From: an uncultured Paracoccaceae bacterium
GTDB lineage: Bacteria; Pseudomonadota; Alphaproteobacteria; Rhodobacterales; Rhodobacteraceae
NCBI GenBank assembly: GCA_947493745.1
Contig: CANLSM010000007.1
Coordinates: 1 to 64,000, forward strand
Direction: 5' to 3'
DNA length: 64,000 nt
Shown here: positions 23,125-31,431 of the stretch, one piece after another
Layout of the letters: each line of letters opens with the position of its first letter
Position numbering within the stretch: position 1 is the stretch's first letter
Notes under the pieces: model-generated
Seen by the model: only the letters and a program-made list of their open reading frames with translations
Told to the model about the DNA's origin: nothing
Databases searched by the model: none
Made by a program: the position numbers and the translations under genes

Positions 23125-24489
23125 ATGCCCGGCATGCTGACCCTTGATGAGTTGAAATCGCTGACGACAAGCGGTGAGATCGACACTGTGCTTGCCTGTG
23201 TTGTCGATATGCAGGGCCGGTTGATGGGTAAGCGGTTCCTGGCGGCACATTTCGTCGAAAGCGCCTGGGAAGAGACCCATTGCTGCAACTACCTGCTTGC
23301 GACCGATCTGGAGATGTACACTGTCGATGGCTACGCCTCGACGAGCTGGTCCGGCGGCTATGGCGACTATGTCATGCGCCCCGATCTGGCGACGCTGCGC
23401 CGGGCGGCCTGGCTGGAAGGCACCGCTCTGGTGCTCTGCGATGTGTTCGACCACCATGGCCACGAGGCAATTGCTCATTCGCCGCGCGAGATGCTGAAGG
23501 CGCAGATCCAGCGCCTGTCAGAGGCAGGCTTTGCACCGATCTGTGCGACCGAACTTGAGTTCTTTATCTTTGAGCAGAGTTTCGATGATATTCGCAAAGA
23601 CGGCTACCGCGACCTGACCCCGATCAGCGGCTATAACGAGGACTACAGCATCCTGCAGACCACCAAGGAAGAGGGTCTGATGCGCCGCCTGCGTAATGGG
23701 CTCTATGGCTCCGGTGTGCCGGTGGAAGGCTCCAAGGGCGAGGCCGAAACCGGGCAGGAGGAACTCAACATCCGCTACAGCGATGCGCTTGATTGTGCCG
23801 ACAACCACTCGCTCGCCAAACATGCCGCCAAGGAGGTTGGCTGGCAGGAAGGACACGCGGTCAGTTTCCTGCCGAAATGGAATGCGGGCAAGGTCGGATC
23901 GGCTTCTCACGTCCATATCTCGCTTCGCAACAAGGATGGCTCATCCGCGTTTCACGACGAGGGCGCGGAACTCGGCATGTCCGATACCCTGCGAAATTTC
24001 CTGGGCGGACTGCTGGCCTATGCCGGAGACATCACGTGGTTCCTCGCGCCCTATGTGAACAGCTACAAGCGGTTCCAGAAGGGCAGTTTCGCGCCCACCC
24101 GCAAGGTCTGGTCGGTGGACAATCGCACGGCCGCCTTCCGACTTTGCGGGGATACGTCACCGGGCGTGCGCGTGGAATGCCGCGTTGGCGGTGCCGACAT
24201 GAACCCCTATCTTGCCATTGCCGCCATGCTGGCTGCCGGCCTCAAGGGAATCGAGGAGGCGCGAGACCCGGGCCCGCCTTTCGAGGGCGATGCCTATGCC
24301 GACAGCGCCGACGAGATCCCCTGCACCCTGCGAGAGGCGACCGAAACACTGCGCAGCTCCGTCATGCTGCGCGAGGCCTTCGGCGACGCGGTCATCGACC
24401 ATTATACCCGCGCGGCGGAATGGGAGCAGGAGGCGTTCGATGCGGTCGTCACCGATTGGGAAATCGCGCGCGGATTTGAGAGGGCGTGA
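23125..24489 (+). CDS. Glutamine synthetase family ligase, probable gamma-glutamyl-amine synthetase
   Basis: Type-I/III-like GS fold of 454 aa. ATP/glutamate site motifs are present: ICATELEFFIFE, KVGSASHVHISLRNKDG (the KPxxxGSGxHxH equivalent), YVNSYKRFQKGSFAPT, WSVDNRTAAFRLCG and GVRVECRVGGADMNPYLAIAAML. The adenylylation Tyr region of GlnA is absent. Position between a TRAP transporter and two dehydrogenases points to gamma-glutamylation of an imported amine, as done by PuuA (putrescine), IpuC (isopropylamine) and alaninol-degradation ligases. Substrate inferred, not shown. Confidence 0.87.
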   Translation: MPGMLTLDELKSLTTSGEIDTVLACVVDMQGRLMGKRFLAAHFVESAWEETHCCNYLLATDLEMYTVDGYASTSWSGGYGDYVMRPDLATLRRAAWLEGTALVLCDVFDHHGHEAIAHSPREMLKAQIQRLSEAGFAPICATELEFFIFEQSFDDIRKDGYRDLTPISGYNEDYSILQTTKEEGLMRRLRNGLYGSGVPVEGSKGEAETGQEELNIRYSDALDCADNHSLAKHAAKEVGWQEGHAVSFLPKWNAGKVGSASHVHISLRNKDGSSAFHDEGAELGMSDTLRNFLGGLLAYAGDITWFLAPYVNSYKRFQKGSFAPTRKVWSVDNRTAAFRLCGDTSPGVRVECRVGGADMNPYLAIAAMLAAGLKGIEEARDPGPPFEGDAYADSADEIPCTLREATETLRSSVMLREAFGDAVIDHYTRAAEWEQEAFDAVVTDWEIARGFERA

Positions 24490-24872
24490 TGACCTGCCGT
24501 GATGCAACGCCCCTGCTCGTGGTCTCCGACATTCCTCGGGCCGTGTCATTCATGGAGCACGTGCTGGGGTTCAAAGCGGAGGTCCAACAGGACACCTACG
24601 CCTATCTCGTGAACGGAACCGCTGCCATTCGCCTGCTTTTCGCAGGCGAGGGCGTTGATCTGAGTGATCCCAAGCGGCAGCAAAGCTGTTATATCGACGT
24701 GACGGACACGGATGCCTATTACGCGGAACACCGTGCAGCGCTCGACGCCCTGCCGGAAAAGTGCTTCCGCGCGCCGTTCAACCAGGACTACGGTCAGCGC
24801 GAACTGCATGTGATTTTTGAATCAATCCTGTTTTTCATCGGCTCAGCCATTACCGAGGACACCGGAACATGA
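24489..24872 (+). CDS. VOC (glyoxalase/bleomycin-resistance) superfamily protein
   Basis: 127-aa two-motif beta-alpha-beta-beta-beta protein: TPLLVVSDIPRAVSFMEHVLGFKAE opens the first module and QSCYIDVTDTDAYYAEHRAAL with GQRELHVIF the second. The usual metal ligands are only partly present (E in RELHVIFE). ATG 24489 overlaps the ligase stop (TGATG); GTG 24486 is possible. The 4-bp overlap with the aldehyde dehydrogenase places it in the operon. Its role in the pathway is unclear; it may bind or isomerise an intermediate. Confidence 0.8.
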   Translation: MTCRDATPLLVVSDIPRAVSFMEHVLGFKAEVQQDTYAYLVNGTAAIRLLFAGEGVDLSDPKRQQSCYIDVTDTDAYYAEHRAALDALPEKCFRAPFNQDYGQRELHVIFESILFFIGSAITEDTGT

Positions 24873-26245
24873 CCCTTCGCTGCATATCTCCCATCGATGG
24901 CTCGGTCTTCGCTGAACGCCCCGTTCTGGGCGGCGCGGAAGCCGCCGACCTGGTCGCGCGATCCCGCGCCGCGCAGGCTGATTGGGCAGCGCGTCCGCTT
25001 GAGGACCGCGTCGCGCTGGTCCGTGCGGGCGTTGCCCGGCTGGGCGAGATGAGCGATGAGGTGGTCCCCGAGCTTGCCTGGCAGATGGGTCGGCCCGTGC
25101 GCTATGGCGGCGAGTTCGGCGGGGTGAACGAGCGTGCCGGCTATATGGCTGACATCGCGAACCGTGCGCTCGCACCGATCGAGATCGAGGACAGCGACAC
25201 CTTCCGGCGCCTCATCAAGCGCGAGCCTCACGGGGTCGTTCTGGTGATCGCGCCCTGGAACTATCCTTACATGACCGCGATCAATGCCGTCGCGCCTGCG
25301 CTGATTGCGGGCAATACCGTCGTGCTGAAGCACGCGACACAAACCCTGCTGGTGGGCGAGCGCATGGTGCGGGCCTTCCGCGAGGCTGGCGTGCCGGAAG
25401 CGGTTTTCCGGAACGTCTTTCTGGACCATCAGACCACGAGCGACCTGCTGGCCGCGGGCCTCTTCGATTTCGCGAATTTCACCGGCTCGGTGGGTGGGGG
25501 CCGCGCGATTGAGACCGCTGCCGCAGGCACCTTCACCGGTCTGGGGCTGGAGCTTGGCGGCAAGGACCCGGGCTATGTCATGGAAGATGCCGATCTCGGT
25601 GCGGCCGTCGATACGCTGATCGACGGGGCGATGTTCAACTCGGGCCAGTGCTGCTGCGGGATTGAGCGGATCTATGTCCATGAAAGCCTCTTTGACGGTT
25701 TTGTGGAGCAGGCGGTGGAGACCGTCAGGGGCTATGTTCTGGGTAACCCTCTGGAGCAGGCAACGACGCTTGGGCCCATGGCCCATACCCGGTTCGCAGC
25801 CGAGGTCCGGGCCCAGACCGCCGAAGCCGTGGCCGATGGCGCGACAGCCCATATCCCGACCTTTGCAGCAGATGATGGGGGCGCATACCTGTCGCCCCAG
25901 ATCCTCACGAATGTGACCCACAAGATGCGGGTGATGCGCGACGAAAGCTTCGGCCCCGTCGTCGGTATCATGAAGGTCAGTTCCGACGAGGAAGCGTTGA
26001 GACTGATGAACGACAGCCCGTTTGGGCTGACAGCGTCCCTCTGGACAGCCGATCCCGCGCGCGCCGAGCGGTTGGGGGCGTCGATCCAGACCGGGACGGT
26101 CTTCATGAACCGTGCCGATTATCTCGATCCGGCGCTCTGCTGGACCGGGTGCAAGAATACCGGGCGCGGCGGAGCTCTCTCGGAGATCGGGTTTCACAAC
26201 CTCACCCGCCCGAAATCCTACCATCTTAAGAAGGTGACGATATGA
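24869..26245 (+). CDS. NAD(P)-dependent aldehyde dehydrogenase
   Basis: Oxidises an aldehyde to its carboxylic acid. Family motifs: cofactor segment IAPWNYPYMTAINAVAPAL (from residue 127), FTGSVGGGRAIE, general-base Glu228 in LGLELGGKDPG, and the nucleophile in NSGQCCCG (Cys262), plus DESFGPVVGIM. At 458 aa it is slightly short at the N-terminus compared with ~480-aa ALDHs. ATGA overlaps on both sides link it to the VOC gene and the alcohol dehydrogenase. Proposed substrate: the gamma-glutamyl amino aldehyde. Confidence 0.92.
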   Translation: MTLRCISPIDGSVFAERPVLGGAEAADLVARSRAAQADWAARPLEDRVALVRAGVARLGEMSDEVVPELAWQMGRPVRYGGEFGGVNERAGYMADIANRALAPIEIEDSDTFRRLIKREPHGVVLVIAPWNYPYMTAINAVAPALIAGNTVVLKHATQTLLVGERMVRAFREAGVPEAVFRNVFLDHQTTSDLLAAGLFDFANFTGSVGGGRAIETAAAGTFTGLGLELGGKDPGYVMEDADLGAAVDTLIDGAMFNSGQCCCGIERIYVHESLFDGFVEQAVETVRGYVLGNPLEQATTLGPMAHTRFAAEVRAQTAEAVADGATAHIPTFAADDGGAYLSPQILTNVTHKMRVMRDESFGPVVGIMKVSSDEEALRLMNDSPFGLTASLWTADPARAERLGASIQTGTVFMNRADYLDPALCWTGCKNTGRGGALSEIGFHNLTRPKSYHLKKVTI

Positions 26246-27387
26246 CACTGACAGGCAACTGGTCTTATCCCACGGCCATCAGGTTTGGTGCGGGCCGGAT
26301 TGCGGAACTGGCCGACGCCTGTGCGCAGGTCGGCATATCGCGACCCCTGCTCGTCACCGACAAGGGACTGGCAAGCCTCCCGATCACCAGCGCGACGCTC
26401 GATCTGATGGACGCAGCCGGACTGGGTCGCGCGATCTTTGCGGATGTCGATCCCAATCCCACCGAGGTCAATCTGGCCGTAGGACTGGACGTCTACCGCG
26501 CAGGCGATCATGACGGGGTAATTGCGTTCGGTGGCGGCTCGGGCCTCGATCTTGGCAAGATGGTCGCTTTCATGTCCGGGCAGACACGGCCCGTCTGGGA
26601 TTTTGAGGATATCGGTGACTGGTGGACCCGCGCCGATCCGACGGGCATCGCGCCCATCATTGCTGTGCCGACCACCGCCGGAACCGGATCAGAGGTCGGG
26701 CGGGCATCCGTGATCACCAATTCCAGGACCCATGTGAAGAAGATCATCTTTCATCCCAGGGTACTGCCGAGTGTCGTCATTACCGACCCGGAACTGACCG
26801 TCGGCATGCCCAAGGCGATCACGGCGGGCACCGGCATGGATGCGTTTGCGCATTGTCTGGAGGCCTATTGCTCACCGCATTACCACCCGATGAGCCAGGG
26901 CATTGCGCTGGAAGGAATGCGGCTGGTCAAGGACCACCTGTCGCGCGCCTACGCCGATGGCACCGACCTGGAGGCGCGCGCGCATATGATGAGCGCGGCT
27001 GCCATGGGGGCCACCGCCTTTCAGAAGGGGCTGGGGGCCATTCATGCGCTCAGCCACCCGATAGGCGCCGTCTACAACACGCATCACGGCACCACGAATG
27101 CGGTTGTGATGGCCGAGGTGCTGAAGTTCAACCGCCCGGCGATTGAAGACCGGCTCGCGTTGGCTGCGGCCTATCTGGGGCTGGATGGTGGGTATGCGGG
27201 CTTCTGCTCCTATGTCGATACGCTCTGTTCCGATCTGCGGATACCCAAGAACCTGACTGCTCTTGGCGTCACCGACCCCGATCTTGACCAGTTGACCGAG
27301 ATGGCACTGGCCGATCCCAGCGTCGGTGGCAATCCGGTCGAGATGACCTCCGTTGGCACACGCGCTCTCTTCGAGGCCTGCCTCTAG
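26242..27387 (+). CDS. Iron-containing (type III) alcohol dehydrogenase
   Basis: NAD-dependent dehydrogenase of the Fe-ADH family. The NAD loop is FGGGSGLDLGK (residues 96-106), followed by PTTAGTGSEVGRASVI. Metal ligands are in TGMDAFAHCLEAY (Asp and His) and in AIHALSHPIGAVYNTHHG (two His). Length 381 aa is normal. It ends the operon; its TAG shares CTAG with the convergent VOC gene. Together with the preceding dehydrogenase it would take an alcohol to an acid in two steps. Confidence 0.93.
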   Translation: MTLTGNWSYPTAIRFGAGRIAELADACAQVGISRPLLVTDKGLASLPITSATLDLMDAAGLGRAIFADVDPNPTEVNLAVGLDVYRAGDHDGVIAFGGGSGLDLGKMVAFMSGQTRPVWDFEDIGDWWTRADPTGIAPIIAVPTTAGTGSEVGRASVITNSRTHVKKIIFHPRVLPSVVITDPELTVGMPKAITAGTGMDAFAHCLEAYCSPHYHPMSQGIALEGMRLVKDHLSRAYADGTDLEARAHMMSAAAMGATAFQKGLGAIHALSHPIGAVYNTHHGTTNAVVMAEVLKFNRPAIEDRLALAAAYLGLDGGYAGFCSYVDTLCSDLRIPKNLTALGVTDPDLDQLTEMALADPSVGGNPVEMTSVGTRALFEACL

Positions 27388-27794
27388 GCAGGTGCCGCAC
27401 CCTTGGGTGCGCCGAGGCACAGGACGTGTCCATCGGGATCTCGGAGGAAAACCTCCTCCATCCCGTACCATGTCATCTCGGGCCCTTTCAGGATGGCGGC
27501 TGAGAGCGCGTCGAGGTCGATATCCGAAGCCGGGAAGTCCCGCAGATAGACCTGCGTCGCGGGCTTTGTGTTCCAATCGACCTGAGGCAGTTCAGCGGCT
27601 GCGGAGCTTCGGGTCTGAAGCATCAGTTGCGCCTCTCTCCAGTTGAGTTGAACGAATTCGGCACCGTCCGTCCTGCCGTCATCGTGAAACTCACCCTCGG
27701 CCATGACGGCAATGGTGACCTTGAAGCCAAGCCCGTCACGGTAGAACCGGACCGAGCGATCCATATCATCAACGAGAAGCTTCGGAATGATCAT
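27384..27794 (-). CDS. VOC superfamily (glyoxalase-like) protein
   Basis: 136 aa beginning MIIPKLLVDDMDRSVRFYRDGLGFKV, the first VOC module, and ending FLRDPDGHVLCLGAP with the conserved metal-binding Glu position replaced by His/Leu context. Bleomycin-resistance-type proteins of this size bind or modify small molecules; substrate unknown. ATG 27794 is chosen because AAAGGA lies seven bases upstream; the frame is open to 27842. It is divergent from the WYL regulator, which probably controls it. Confidence 0.82.
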   Translation of the reverse strand: MIIPKLLVDDMDRSVRFYRDGLGFKVTIAVMAEGEFHDDGRTDGAEFVQLNWREAQLMLQTRSSAAAELPQVDWNTKPATQVYLRDFPASDIDLDALSAAILKGPEMTWYGMEEVFLRDPDGHVLCLGAPKGAAPA

Positions 27795-27880
27795 CTGTAA
27801 AGTCCTTTCTGGTGCAAGCGAACGGGTAGAGTTTCTTAGCACAACATCTATAGTCCAATCCTGTCAGAAACTGTCACCTG

Positions 27881-27900
27881 GTCTGGTCTAGTCTCGTCTC
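27881..27900 (+). repeat. Tandem pentamer (GTCTN)x4 abutting a start codon
   Basis: GTCTG GTCTA GTCTC GTCTC runs directly into the ATG of the WYL regulator at 27901. There is therefore no Shine-Dalgarno; translation may be leaderless or weak. A TATAGT at 27849-27854 is a possible -10. Confidence 0.6.
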
Positions 27901-28596
27901 ATGTCGCGCATCAATCGCCTCTTCACCCTGATGCAAAGCCTGCGCCGCCTGCCCGCGCCGGTTACCGCACAGGCCTTGGCGCAGGATACCGGCGTATCCG
28001 AGCGGACAATCTACCGCGACATCGAAACCTTACGTGGAGTGGGTGCGGTGATCGACGGCACAGCAGGTTATGGCTATGCGCTAACCGAGGACCCGTCCCT
28101 GCCGCCAATGATGTTCACCGATGAGGAGATCGAGGCGCTGGTCCTCGGCCTGCGTGAGGTGCGCGAGATCGCGGATCCGTCGCTTGCGGAGGCCGCGCAA
28201 AGCGCGCTGGCCAAGCTGAAAGCCCGCTTGCCGGAGGCGCAGTCAGCCCGTCTTCGCAACGCGGTCCTGACCGCGAAGCGCTTTGCCCGCAGGCCCGATA
28301 TCAGCATAGATACCCGAGCGCTGAGGCAGGCGACATGGGATGAGAAGGCGCTTGATATCTCGTACTCGGACGAGGCCGGGCGCAACACCGAGCGGCGTAT
28401 CCTGCCGCTCTGGATCATCTATTTCGACTACACACTCTGCCTGCTTGCCTGGTGCAAGCTGCGCGAGGATTTCCGGATGTTCCGCCTCGACCGCATCAAT
28501 GCAATCCGGGACACGCCCGAGAGCTTCCGCCCGCGACGCGTGGCGCTTCTGCGCGATTGCCTGGAGGCGCTCGATACCGGATATCATGATCGCTGA
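27901..28596 (+). CDS. HTH/WYL-domain (YafY-like) transcriptional regulator
   Basis: N-terminal winged helix (residues ~1-60: INRLFTLMQSLRRLPAPVTAQALAQDTGVSERTIYRDIETLRGVGAV shortened here to its core TGVSERTIYRDIETLR) and a C-terminal WYL-type domain with LDISYSDEAGRNTERRILPLW and LAWCKLREDFRMFRLDRI. WYL regulators sense small ligands or nucleic-acid fragments. At 231 aa it is the short YafY type. Divergent from the VOC gene; local control is likely. The start is immediately preceded by a pentamer repeat. Confidence 0.85.
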   Translation: MSRINRLFTLMQSLRRLPAPVTAQALAQDTGVSERTIYRDIETLRGVGAVIDGTAGYGYALTEDPSLPPMMFTDEEIEALVLGLREVREIADPSLAEAAQSALAKLKARLPEAQSARLRNAVLTAKRFARRPDISIDTRALRQATWDEKALDISYSDEAGRNTERRILPLWIIYFDYTLCLLAWCKLREDFRMFRLDRINAIRDTPESFRPRRVALLRDCLEALDTGYHDR

Positions 28597-28675
28597 TCTG
28601 CAAAGACCGGCTTTTTTTTCAGGGCAAATCGCAGTAGGCTCCGCCCAACAAAAAAGAACAGAGCAGGAGCGGTAG

Positions 28676-29920
28676 ATGAAACGGCTGATTTTAGGCTGTG
28701 TATTGGCCTTGGGCGCGTCGCAGGCCCATGCCGAAATACGACCGGTGGTACGGGCGGAAGCCTCGCCACAACCAACGGGCGAGATCGTTCTGGCACAGAC
28801 ACAGTCCGGTTTCGAGCAATGGAAGACGCGGTTTCGGGCCAAGGCGCTTGCCAATGGCATCTCGTCGCAGGTCTTTGACATTGCTTTTCAGGGCGTCCGT
28901 CTAAATTCGGATGTGATCCGGCTGGACCGGCGACAGGCCGAGTTTACCAAGCCGATCTGGGAATATCTTGACACTGCCGCCTCCGATGATCGGGCTAACA
29001 ACGGCCGTTCGAACTATCGCAGGTTGCGCTCCACCGTCGAGGCGATTGAGCGCACTTACGGCGTCGAGGCGAGCGTAGTCGTCGCGATCTGGGGGATGGA
29101 GACCAACTATGGCAGTGTCCGCGGCTCGATCAAGACCATCGAAGCGCTTGCGACGCTGGCCTATGAGGGCCGCCGCAGGTCCTTCGGGGAAGAGCAACTG
29201 ATCGCCGCCCTGCGCATCCTGCAATCGGGCGATGTCGCACCCGCGAAGATGACCGGCTCCTGGGCGGGTGCCATGGGCCATACCCAGTTCATCCCGACCA
29301 GCTATCTGGCCTATGCCCAGGATTTCAACCGTGACGGGCGGCGCGATGTCTGGGCCGAGGACCCGACCGATGCGCTGGCCTCGGCTGCGAACTACCTGCG
29401 CAAATCGGGATGGCGTCTCGGGCAGCCCTGGGGGCTGGAGGTGCGCCTGCCTGCGGGGTTCAATTTTGCAAATGCAGACCAGAACCTGCGCCGACCGGTG
29501 GCGACATGGAACAACATGGGTGTGCGCCTGATCAATGGCCAGCCGATCCCCAACCATGGTGATAGCGCCATTCTGGCACCTGCCGGGGCGCGCGGCCCGG
29601 TTTTTGTTATCTTCAACAATTTCCGCGTGATAAAGCGCTACAACAACGCGACATCCTATGCGATCGGGGTCGGGCATCTGGCGGACCGGATCAACGGGAA
29701 GCAGAAGTTCCAGGCCTCGTGGCCGCGTGGCGACCGGGCGCTCAGCCGCTCCGAGAAGTCCGAGTTGCAGCGCTTGCTGACCGCGCGCGGCTTCAACACT
29801 GGCGGCATCGACGGCAAGATCGGTCCCAACACGATCAAGGCAATCCGCTCCTACCAGCGCTCGGCCGGGCTGGTGCCTGATGGCTATGCTTCGGCCCAAC
29901 TGCTGCAGAGGTTACGCTGA
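28676..29920 (+). CDS. Lytic murein transglycosylase (MltB-like) with C-terminal peptidoglycan-binding domain
   Basis: Exported enzyme that cleaves peptidoglycan with 1,6-anhydro product formation. Signal peptide residues 1-19 (ending ASQAHA). The catalytic SLT_2 domain has the acid Glu in AIWGMETNYGSVRG (about residue 142), the GAMGHTQFIPTSYL signature and SAANYLRKSGW. The C-terminal ~60 residues form a PG_binding_1 domain (LLTARGFNTGGIDGKIGPNTIKAIRSYQ in part). ATG 28676 follows GGAG. The next gene overlaps its stop (TGATG). Confidence 0.92.
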   Translation: MKRLILGCVLALGASQAHAEIRPVVRAEASPQPTGEIVLAQTQSGFEQWKTRFRAKALANGISSQVFDIAFQGVRLNSDVIRLDRRQAEFTKPIWEYLDTAASDDRANNGRSNYRRLRSTVEAIERTYGVEASVVVAIWGMETNYGSVRGSIKTIEALATLAYEGRRRSFGEEQLIAALRILQSGDVAPAKMTGSWAGAMGHTQFIPTSYLAYAQDFNRDGRRDVWAEDPTDALASAANYLRKSGWRLGQPWGLEVRLPAGFNFANADQNLRRPVATWNNMGVRLINGQPIPNHGDSAILAPAGARGPVFVIFNNFRVIKRYNNATSYAIGVGHLADRINGKQKFQASWPRGDRALSRSEKSELQRLLTARGFNTGGIDGKIGPNTIKAIRSYQRSAGLVPDGYASAQLLQRLR

Positions 29921-30636
29921 TGTCCGATATCCCCAAACTCGCGGTTCTGATTGATGCGGACAATGCCTCGCCCAAGGTTGCGATTGGGCTGTTTGACGAA
30001 ATCGCGCGTATTGGCGAGGCGAGCCTGCGCCGCATCTACGGAGATTTTTCCGGCACCCGTCTGAAGGGCTGGGCGGAGATACTTTCCAAGCATGCCATAC
30101 TGCCCTACCAGCAGTTTGCCTATACGCAGGGCAAGAACTCCTCGGATATCGCGCTGGTCATTGATGCCATGGACCTGTTGCATTCGGGCCGGTTTGACGG
30201 GTTCTGTCTGGTGTCCTCCGACAGCGACTTCACCCGGCTGGCGGCACGCATTCGCGAGCAGGGAGCTGATGTCTACGGCATCGGTCAGGCGAAGACGCCC
30301 GAGAGCTTCCGGCAGGCCTGCACCCGGTTCATCTATACCGAGAACTTCGGTGTGGTGGAGGAAGACGCCGGGACGACCTCGAAGAAATCCTTCGAGCCAC
30401 CTTCGAAAGCCGTGCCACTCCTGAAGAAGATCGTGGCCGAACTGGAGGAGGATGCGGACGGTTGGTACAATCTCGGAACCGTTGGCAAACGCCTCTCGGT
30501 TCTGTCCTCGGAGTTCGACACCCGCACCTACGGCCATGCCAAGTTGTCGTCGCTGATCGAGGCGACGGGGCAGTTTCAGGTCAGTCGCAAGGAAGGAAAG
30601 GGTGTGCGCATGCGGCCAAAGGCTGCCAAGCGCTGA
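29920..30636 (+). CDS. NYN-domain protein with C-terminal LOTUS/OST-HTH-like domain
   Basis: The N-terminal PIN-like NYN nuclease domain (LabA/DUF88) has acidic residues in AVLIDADNAS, KNSSDIALVIDAMDLL and CLVSSDSDFTRLAARIREQG. The C-terminal part (AVPLLKKIVAEL, WYNLGTVGKRLSVLSSEFDTRTYGHAKLSSLI) looks like an OST-HTH/LOTUS domain, which binds RNA, possibly G4 RNA. A ribonuclease acting on RNA is suggested, targets unknown. It is coupled to the transglycosylase gene and ends flush with the convergent znuB stop, with no intervening base. Confidence 0.87.
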   Translation: MSDIPKLAVLIDADNASPKVAIGLFDEIARIGEASLRRIYGDFSGTRLKGWAEILSKHAILPYQQFAYTQGKNSSDIALVIDAMDLLHSGRFDGFCLVSSDSDFTRLAARIREQGADVYGIGQAKTPESFRQACTRFIYTENFGVVEEDAGTTSKKSFEPPSKAVPLLKKIVAELEEDADGWYNLGTVGKRLSVLSSEFDTRTYGHAKLSSLIEATGQFQVSRKEGKGVRMRPKAAKR

Positions 30637-31431
30637 TCACGCCCGACCCCGAACCAATTGCGCAACGTTCGTCACTGCAAACGCCACCGCCGCGACACAG
30701 ATGATCGAGGGCCCAGCGGGGGTATCGTAAAGGTAGGACAGTCTCAGACCGAGCAGCGCCGAGACCGCCCCGATCCCTGCTGCCATCATCGCCATGCCTT
30801 CGGGCGTCCGGCTGACCGGGCGGGCACTGGCGGCCGGGATGATCAGGAGGGCGGCGATCAGCAGGACGCCAACCACCTTGATGGCCACCGCGACCACGAC
30901 GGCAAGTGCGACCGTCAGGATCAGTTGCTCACGACGTGGATTGATGCCGCTGGCATGGGCCAGGTCCTGATTGAGCGTTGCGGTCAGCAGTGCCGACCAG
31001 CGCCAGAACATCAGTGCGAGGATCAGCAGAACGCCGCCCCAGATAACCGCAAGATCGCCTTGGCTGACGGCCAGAATATCCCCGAAGAGATAGACCATCA
31101 GATCGAGCCGGACACCTTGCAGAAAGGACACTGCCACAAGTCCGAACGCCAGCGCCGAATGCGCCATGACCCCCAGCAATGTGTCCACTGCCAGGCCGCG
31201 TCCCGAGATCGCCGAGACAGTGAGCGCCATCATGAGCGAGACCGCCAGCGCGCCCGCAAAGACCGAGGTTGAAAACGCAAGCGAGATGGCCACGCCAAGG
31301 ATCGCGGCATGGGCGGTTGCATCTCCGAAATAGGCCATGCGCCGCCAGACGACGAAACATCCCAGAGGGGCTGCCGCCAATGCCACGCCGACACCGGCCA
31401 GCGAGGCGCGAACCAGAAAATCGTCCAGCAT
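30637..31431 (-). CDS. znuB: ZnuB, zinc ABC transporter permease
   Basis: Inner-membrane permease of the ABC-3 family with about 8 spans over 264 aa. It has FVVWRRMAYFGDATAHAAILG, the signature for this family, AVAIKVVGVLLIAALLIIPAA and the DTLLGVMAHSALAFGLV segment. It starts on the last base of znuC (ATG shared with TAA/TGA region), so translation is coupled. Zinc rather than manganese is inferred from zur and the Zur-type operator nearby. Confidence 0.93.
   Translation of the reverse strand: MLDDFLVRASLAGVGVALAAAPLGCFVVWRRMAYFGDATAHAAILGVAISLAFSTSVFAGALAVSLMMALTVSAISGRGLAVDTLLGVMAHSALAFGLVAVSFLQGVRLDLMVYLFGDILAVSQGDLAVIWGGVLLILALMFWRWSALLTATLNQDLAHASGINPRREQLILTVALAVVVAVAIKVVGVLLIAALLIIPAASARPVSRTPEGMAMMAAGIGAVSALLGLRLSYLYDTPAGPSIICVAAVAFAVTNVAQLVRGRA

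Noticed and set aside
24794-26248. A 484-codon open frame on the minus strand
   Set aside because: It lies antisense to the aldehyde dehydrogenase, which has all catalytic motifs; the antisense product is low-complexity and rich in Arg, His and Gly, typical of high-GC shadow frames.
24869-27387. Alcohol and aldehyde dehydrogenases as a simple ethanol or methanol oxidation pair
   Set aside because: Possible for the enzymes alone, but their tight operon with a TRAP importer, a GS-type ligase and an amidohydrolase fits a nitrogenous substrate better.
28597-28675. Intrinsic terminator at the T-run near 28611-28618
   Set aside because: The run of Ts is not preceded by a convincing GC stem; only weak pairing is possible.
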